From Apostichopus parvimensis (lineage: Eukaryota; Echinodermata; Holothuroidea; Aspidochirotida; Stichopodidae), in the NCBI GenBank assembly GCA_000934455.1, contig KN883821.1, positions 58,346 through 99,151 of the forward strand: a stretch of 40,806 nt of DNA, in the 5' to 3' direction. Below are positions 24,701 to 33,700 of this stretch, one piece after another. Under the pieces are notes generated by a model. That model was given only the letters and a program-made list of their open reading frames with translations. It did no database searches and was not told the DNA's origin. Each line of letters starts with the position of its first letter. Position 1 is the stretch's first letter. The position numbers were made by a program, and so were the translations under genes.

Positions 24701-27700
24701 AAACCTAGCTGGGCTTCTGCACTGAATTATTACCTCTTTGTTATAGAGGTAATTAGTGCAATGGTTCCAAAGAATTGCTTGAAGATGTGTTCTGCTCAAA
24801 GGCAGGTTTTAATTAGCTTAATTACATTATTAAAATAACAACAATATATGTATCTAGTCTTGTATGTACAAATCATACTATGCTGAATTAGGTTCACCTA
24901 TTTTGGCCAAAAAAAAAAAAAATGAGGGCAGTATGCTTGTTTAAAAGCAGGATTTTGTGATATAATTTAGCTGCATGACTTGCTTGATCACATCACTTTA
25001 GCAGCATGATACGGGACAAAACGAGAACTGAAAAGCTGTACAATGTGCAGTTAACTATTAAAATTTGTATGTTGTGCCTATTTATTGATTTGTCAGAAAA
25101 CTTGTATTGCCAAGAAAACCACCCCTTTTGTATGTATGTATGTATTTTAGATCCTCCTGCAAGCAGGAACTCGCGAAGAAGCCTCATTGGCTTATCAAAG
25201 CCGCAAGCTGACCGAAGTCAGTCTCTTACGTTCATATTTAACGTCCATGATTATGAATTGTCAATTGTCAACAACTCTGTAACTGAACCACATACATTAA
25301 TCTTGGAGTGACTCGAACCGGGGACCTTATGTCTTTTAAGCAATGTCTTCTTTTCCTTTCATTATTTTTTTTGATATGACAGGTTACTACATGTATATAG
25401 ACACAAGCTCAATAGACACCGGGGCTATAGGGGTTGATAACAATGAGAAAGCCCACCTCCAGTCATCGATATACCAACATTCTGGTTCAGCCTGTACCCT
25501 CTCCCTCTGGTACCATATGGAGGGGAGCACCGTCGGTACCCTGAATATATTCCTCAGGACTGAAGATGAGGTAAGACACCTGATATCACCTCAGTTTATT
25601 TATAGCTCTGTTTTTTGGATATTGAACAGAGCATATGTTAGCTAGAGGTAAATTCTCTATATATATGCATAGATACTACGTTTGGAACTACTTACTTAAT
25701 TCTTAACATTTTTTAAAAAATTTCTATTTTTATTTATTTACTACGTTTAGGGTTCTATTTTTTATCGTTTAGTTTTGGGTGTTTATTACTATCTCTTTTA
25801 GGCTTTTACAATAATTGTCTTACTGTACTATAGTTTCTCATACTTATTTATATTGAAACATTGACTATGATTTAATCTATTTTACTATTTACATACTTCT
25901 GAAATTGTTTTGGACTATATGCGTTTTAGTTTCTAGTATCGTGTAGTACGGGTGTGTTTTTTATATTGTTGCTTTTGGAAGTTACACTTTTGTCTTATTG
26001 GTTATATATATTTAATATTTAGGTTTTTGTTACTATTTGTTTTCAGGTTTTACATTTGTAAAGGGCTTTGAGCAGCTTTGCTGAATATGCGCTATATAAA
26101 TTTTACTTATTATTATTATGATGGTTTCACGTTCAATTTAGTACATCCATTGGTACTATTACTTTTGGTAGATTAATGAAAAGATTAATGAAATAAAAAA
26201 GCTTATATTACAGGCTTCCTCCCCCCCCCCCCCCCAGGGGCACACTTATTTTAAAGGTCCATTGTACTCTGTAACTGCAATGGAACTAATTACCTGATCA
26301 TATCCCTTTATGAAGAGAAATAACAATATTAACAACTGGTTGAAATGTCTTCTCATTTCTGCCCCTCCTGGCAAATTCACCTTCCATAATCCCACCCCTA
26401 TGTCCCTGAAGAGAAGTATATTAAAGGGTTTTTTGCCCTTTTAAAATTGGTTTGAAAGATTTGCTCATATAAATTTTGTTAAGTCTAGCTTTTTTTCTCT
26501 CTTTTTCTCTTTTTGAAGTGCATGTGAAAACTGTTATCAATATTTTTCATCGTAGAATACCTTGTTATTTACACAATCCGGTAGCCAAGGTAACCAATGG
26601 CAATTCACCAGTGACCTCACCATTGGCCATAGAGACAACTTTGAGATCATCATCGAAGCCATCAGAGGATTAACAATCACTGGCGATATCGCTATTGATG
26701 ACGTCCTCTTGGAAAATTGTAACGATGGTAAGCAGCAGCCAAGTTTGTCTGATTTTGTGAGGGTTAGGGGGATGGTGGAGTATCATGTCATGCATAATAT
26801 GTTAGCAAAGTAGTCATCTTATGACTCCAACCACTCACAACCCCTCCCCACCCTTCTCCTAACCCCTGTCCCCTACCCCTACTGGTGACCACCATTGATA
26901 TTTAATATGTCTATTTTATATGTCTATACCATTTAATTTGAGGGAAATTGAATTTCACTTTAATGTCTTCCATTACACTTCAATATTTACACACCTGTTG
27001 ATGATTTTAATAGACACCTATCATAGACCCTGCCTCCCATTACACTTCAATATCTGCACATATGTTTATGATTTTTATAAACACTATCAAAGACCCTGCC
27101 TTCCATTACACTTCAATATCTGTACACCTGTTAATGAATTTAATAGACACCTATCAAAGACCCTGCCAGCCACTGGAGGTCCAGTGCTCCGATAGATCTT
27201 GTGCCGATCCAGACCACGTCTGTGACTTTGACCTGGACTGTCCAGATGGAGAGGATGAACAGGGCTGTGGTGAGTCTGAAGCTGTCAGCAGTATGGTAGT
27301 AGGACCTCAAAGATCCTCAATGTTTGTATATTAGATCCTCCTGCAAGCTTATCAAAGCCGCAAGCTGACCAAAGTCAGTCTCTTAGATTCACATTTAACG
27401 TCTATGATTATGAATTGTCAATTGTCAGCAACTCTGTAACTGGACGACATACATTAATCTTGGAGTGACTCAAACTCGGGACCTTATGATTGAAAGGCAC
27501 CGGCGTTAACCACTGAGCTAACACTCCTTTAGTGGAAATGTAGTGGAAAGCTTGTCATTGCAAGCTGACGCTCAATAAGTAAGTAGTGTGAATGGGTTTA
27601 AGAATGCTTTGGACAAGCACTTTAAGCATTGTAATCAGGTCTGAGTGTTTGTACTTGTGTCTTCAGTTTTTTTTCTCTCCTATAGGGTCCTTGATGGGGA

Positions 27701-30700
27701 CTTGAGTGTCCCTCCTGATCCTTTTTTCTACTAAACTAAGCTAAACTAAGTAACTCAGATAAGTCACAGTTAAAGGGGAAGTAGTTATAGATTCTCAGGG
27801 TTCTCTAGGTTCTAGAAGTCTCTTACTATGCAAAGTTGTATAACAGTTTTAGTACATAAAAACCATTGTATGTTTTTAGTATCTTATAATAAGTAAAATT
27901 AACAACTGTTTATTAACTTTCCAGTGCTAACAGTAAATACTATTCTGTAATATATGTATCAATATTTACCATATTTCAGAAATAGGTTTATTGTCTCTAT
28001 GTAAGTGAATTATTTCTCACTTTGTGACCCCCAAAAAACGGAAGTTAACTTTGGCTGCAGCCAATGGTCAGGTTGCGAACACATTCAGCTGCTTTAGATA
28101 TCTGTTCATTCAGAGGGAAGACTAAATTACAAACGATGATATAATATTTACTTCCAATTTCTAGTAATGTGTATGCTTTTCTTCTGTTTTTTGGTAGTCG
28201 CAAACCCGGGGAGATGTAACTTTGATTCCAGCCAATGGGCATCTGATTGCCAGTGGGAGCAATTGAAAAATGATGACTTGGATTGGAGTTGGGGTTCTTC
28301 CACCCCCTCGGCCAACACTGGTCCAAGCTCAGACAACACCCCTGACTCAGAAGGTTAGAAATTACTTATTTGTATTCATCAGTTTAAATAAATAAATAAA
28401 TAAATAATTAAACCAACAAAGAGATGTTTCTGCTGTCTAGGGTGATATGAGAACTCAGGTTTTGTAGAATCTTAAAAAAATAAAATATTTCTGCTTTTCT
28501 TTTTATTTGCTAGGAAGTTTTCTTTTTGTTGAATCAACAAATAAGAGGCTAGGAGAGCAGGCTAGACTAGCCTCTCCCTTATTCAATGCAACAGTTGAGG
28601 AGTGTAGAATCCGGTTCTGGTATCACATGTATGGTGCCAACATGGGAACATTGAGGGTAAGTCACTTAAAGGGATGGTACTCCTTATGTCATTAAATACA
28701 ACCTGTTAAAATAGTTCTCCATGTATAGGGCCAACATGGGAACATCGAGGGTAAGTCACTTAAAGGCATAGAACTCCTATCAGTAAATACAAACTGTTAA
28801 AATAGTTCTTCTATTTTCTGGTACCACATGTACGGTGCCAACATGGGAACATTGAGGGTAAGTCACTTAAGGCATATTATTCCTTATGTCAGTAAATACA
28901 ACCTGTCAAAATAGTTCTTCTATATTCTGGTATCACATGTACGGTGCCAACATGGGAACATTGAGAGTAAGTCACTTAAAGGCATAGTACTCCTTATGTC
29001 AGTAAATACAACCTGTTAAAATAGTTCTTCTATTTTCTGGTATCACATGTACGGTGCTAACATGGGAACATTGAGGGTAAGTCACTTAAAGGCATAGTTC
29101 TCCTTATGTCAGTAAATACAACCTGTTAAAATAGTTCTTCTATTTTCTGGTATCATATGTAAGGTGCCAACATGTGAACATTGAGGGTAAGTCACTTAAA
29201 GGCATAGTACTCCTTATGTCAGTAAATACAACCTTTTAAAATAGTTCTTTCATGGTGTTTATTCAAGTATAGACAGTTACTATATCGATGAATATTTCTT
29301 TCCATCCCCTCCACATTACATAACCTGTACGTTTTGTTATGTTATGATTCCAGTATTCTTTTTTAAGAGGTTGCATGATGTCAGTATGACTCATTTATTC
29401 AACAGTAGTAGAGTTATCCTCCAATATTACGCTGTGATGCGTACCTTAAAAAGCTGTACTATCACACCATGTTAGATCGAAGAAATGGTAGTTTGTCAAA
29501 ACCTCCTACCCACATTGTGCTAGTTTGTTACAGTGTTGAAGTGGTATTCAAAAAAATAAAACTAAGAGGTATCAAATGATTTTTCTGCAACCCAACCCCT
29601 TAGAAGCTAATTATCGTTAAGTGTTCACATGGGAATATTGGAGGTCAAACTTGTGACCCACACAAGATCCTCTCAGCTCTAAGAACCAGGCAGGGGCATA
29701 GTCAAATATCTGAAAGTGTGAGGGGCACAACAAAGTGAGAGCAATATTTGGGGAGAAGGGCACAGAACGCTGGTAAAGCAAGCTGGCGACTCTGCTTGGA
29801 GCCACGGGGGCCAGGGGGTCGCCCAAGGCACCAGGGTGGAGAGGCAAGGAGGTGAAGCCTCCTGAAGCTTTCCAGGTTTCATTGTTTCAAGAACGTATAT
29901 TAGCTTGAAATCAGCAGAATTAGGATATGTAAGGTATAAAGTAAATTATGCTTATTGTCGTGTATCTTCTTGCCTTAGGTTTCCTTGTTGAAAATGGCAA
30001 ATTTTACTCCCTTCCCTTGGCGATGCCACTAGTATCAGGTACAACTTTTATGGAGAGCCATCTGTTTGCCAAAATAAATATCTGTTTTGTTTATTTTATG
30101 TTTTTTGTTTTTGCGTATTTATGTTAAGGTGTACACTCAATCCACTATGAGTGACGGTGCCCTCCTTCTCATGTGGGGAGCCACCGGTAACCAAGGCAAC
30201 CAGTGGAATTATGGCAGGGCCCTGGTTACCAACAATAATAATTTCAGAGTAGTACTGGAAGGTATTCTGGGAGGCACTGAATATTCTGACCTAGCCATCG
30301 ACGATGTAAGCTTCAGCAGTTCGTGCTATTCCAGTGGTAAGTAATCACTAGAAATTAATCGACAAGTTAAGATTTGAAAAGTAACGCAAGTCATACAGAT
30401 TCTAAAAACGAGAGAACTTCAGACCTCATAAGATTACATGGTATTGTGATGATCGAAACTGACCATACATGCATAAACTAACAGTGAGTTTCTTTTGTAG
30501 CTTGAAAAGGATTCATTAGTAATAGTGTATAGCAAAATGCTAGCCTATACCACCCGAGTCCCCTGTTTTTGGCCAAAAAACAGGGGAGATTGAATATCTA
30601 CCCGAATTGGTAATGCTAGCCATACTGCACAGTCCTCTGCGCAAATTCATGATTAAAAACACAGTGTTTTATTTCAGTGTCAAGCCAAACTTGTCTTTAC

Positions 30701-33700
30701 ACACAGAGAAAAGTAGTGCTGGCCATCAGAGCACTTGTGTTTACAATCATACTGGTGACTGGTCATTTAATTAGGTGCACTCAAGGATGAATCCTTAATG
30801 GCAGTATTTGGGGTAGTTTATGCTATCAAGTAACAAATGATTTAATGCTGGTGTGAATTTGAGGAGGACCGTTGTTCTATAGGCAGGCTTGACAGAGTAA
30901 TGAGATTGAAAAAGCTGTAAGCGTACTTTAAAGACTGCACATCCGATAAGAATTGTCAGACTAAAGTAGTTGATATGTTAATCTCAATAGCAACTCAGTG
31001 TTATAAGGTAAATCGCTTTAATAAACCCGGTGTAGTTCCCATCTTGAAGTTGTGGTGTTTGAACTATATGTCTACAGGTAGAAATTGACAATCTTGCTGA
31101 TCCTCAGAGGTGTAACTTATTACAGGAGGGGTCTAGGTATGTAGTAGGGTAGTGACTTCATTTACAAAGCTGACAGTATCTAGGTGCATGGTTTGGGAAA
31201 ATATTCAATTGGGGGGGGGGTGGGGTTGATATTGTCAAAAATTCTTGAATATTTGTGGCATGACTGACAGTTAAATTAGCAGATGTGGTGTTGGTGCTTT
31301 GCTTGCATGGTTTAGTTTTTGAGGTGGAGAGGTGCCTACCATGAATTTGTTTTTGTTGTTGCTAAAATTGCTTTTGCTATGTACAAGAACTTGAAAGAGG
31401 CATACATTCTATGTAAAACTTTCAAACACAATTTAGTTATTTTTTTTTCACCACCCCCAGGAATTTCCCCGACAACACCTGGGCAATGTGAAGATCAATT
31501 TTTCTGTGTGAAGGATGGTTACTGTATACCAACCAGTTGGTACTGTGATGGTGTAGTGGACTGTCCAGCAGGTGGAGAGGATGAACCAGAGGCATGTGGT
31601 AAGTTCTGTTATGGTATCACAGATGAATTATCATGCTAGGTCATTGGTAACTTTCATTTTATGGTATCACAGATGTATAATCATGCTAGGTCAATGGTAA
31701 CTTTCATTTTATGGTATCACAGATGAATAATCTTGCTAGGTCATTGGTAACTTTCATTTTATGGTATCACAGATGAATAACCATGCTAGGTTAATGGTAA
31801 CTTTCATTTTATGGTATCACGGATCAATAACCATGCTAGGTAATTAATAACTTTCATTTTATGGTATCACAGATGAATAACCATGCTAGGTTAATGGTAA
31901 CTTTCATTTTATGGTATCACAGATGAATAATCATGCTAGGTTGTTAGTAACTTTCATTTTATGGTATCACAGATGAATAATCTTGCTTGGTCATTGGTAA
32001 CTTTCATTTTATGGTATCACAGATGAATAACCATGCTAGGTTAATGGTAACTTTCATTATATGGTATCACAGATGAATAATCATGTTTAAACATAGTTAG
32101 GGTCTAATCGGTGGTGTGGATAGGAGGTATAGAAGTGAATAACCATGCTTGCGTATTTGGTCATTTAAATGGGGTATGTTATAGATATATATTACAAATG
32201 AGTAATGGTGCTTTTACTGCTTTATCATTGGGGGGTTTGTTAAGGAGGTACGGGAAATTGTAGTGGATGCATGCAGTGGGGGTTGATCTGTATGTTAGGA
32301 AACATATTTCTGAATTAGACTTACAAAATGTGGACTAGTTGGTATCCTTTGTAGGGTTATGAATATAGCATCCAAATTTTGGCAAGGTAAAATTTTGATA
32401 AACGTTTCTAAAAGTGCCGTACTCATGGTAACATTCGATCTGAATATACTACCCCAATTTTCATTTTGTAGGTTTTTGCCAAGTACCCTCTTGTCATTTA
32501 TGATTTCACTTGATTTAATCAAGATTAATATCAGATTGAGTAGAATATAATGTACTTGGCACTTTACCATGAGAAAGGAAAACTATTTAAACATTTGGAC
32601 AGCCATGTTTTGTAATATAATCTTTTTCATCTCTTTTCTTCTCCATATAGTTGATCAGCCAGAAAAGAGTAAGTATGCTGAAATGATCTGGAGGGTTTTA
32701 GTCTTCCAAATTTAAGATTGTATTGGACTGATTAAAGATAAAAAGTAGAATTGATTTTACTCTCAGAACTGATAGGGAGTTAGGCAATGTAATTAATAAC
32801 CCATACTAGAAATTGTACCAAAATAGCCTGTCGCAAGGTTGTTATAACAATACCAATTTTTTTATGACAAATATTGTTTTGTGCTGAAAATACACCTGGG
32901 TGAAGAGAGGCAATGGAGATAAAGTGCCTTGCCCAAGGACACAACGCAATGATCTGGCCAGGGCTCGAACCTGTAATCCTTAGATCACAAGTCCACTGCC
33001 TTAACCACTTGACCACACTTGACCACAACGCTTTGATTGTTCGTAATGTCCTCTAGTAAAATACTTCTTTCACCATTTGGGTAGCATTTTTGGCAAATAC
33101 AGTTGTCCATTGAGTCGGTTCTTTAGATTGTGTTATGAAAATACTTGTAGGTAAGTGTCATGTTTTAAATAATCGCTGTTTTTTTTTTCTTTGTTTCACA
33201 GATAAAGCGCTTGGTATTGCACTTGGAACGATATTTGGAGTCTTAGGAGTTATAGCGATCCTTGCATTTTTGGCTTACATTTATCTTAAGTACAGGACAA
33301 TTAACAATAACAATAGCAAGTGAGTAGAAATAATGTTTCCCATTTGTTCCCCCCGCCCCTCCCCCCCTCCATGCCCCTGCCGCTTCCTGCTCATATTCAC
33401 TGGTGTATTCACCGTTCTCTAACTACAAGTAATAGTTTCACATACTAGCAGTCACCCCATAAAGGAAACTTTACATTCTGCTCATTTTAAGATACAATAT
33501 TGTTAAAATATTTCATCATGCAGCAGACCAGAGTGTCACAACTTTAAGCATGTAGCATGGAACATACAGTAGTCCTTATATGTATCCATACCATCTATGT
33601 ATTATTGGACTACATAGGTTGGTTGTCGCTGCTGTATTCAGTATGATATTCACGGCCATCCCCATCTATGTATTTATTGAACTACAGGTTGGTTGTCGCT

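Noticed and set aside
27331-27528. tRNA gene on the minus strand
   Set aside because: A and B boxes are present, but the cloverleaf is imperfect and a non-tRNA body shared with another copy follows; it is a SINE. The same applies to 32870-33032.
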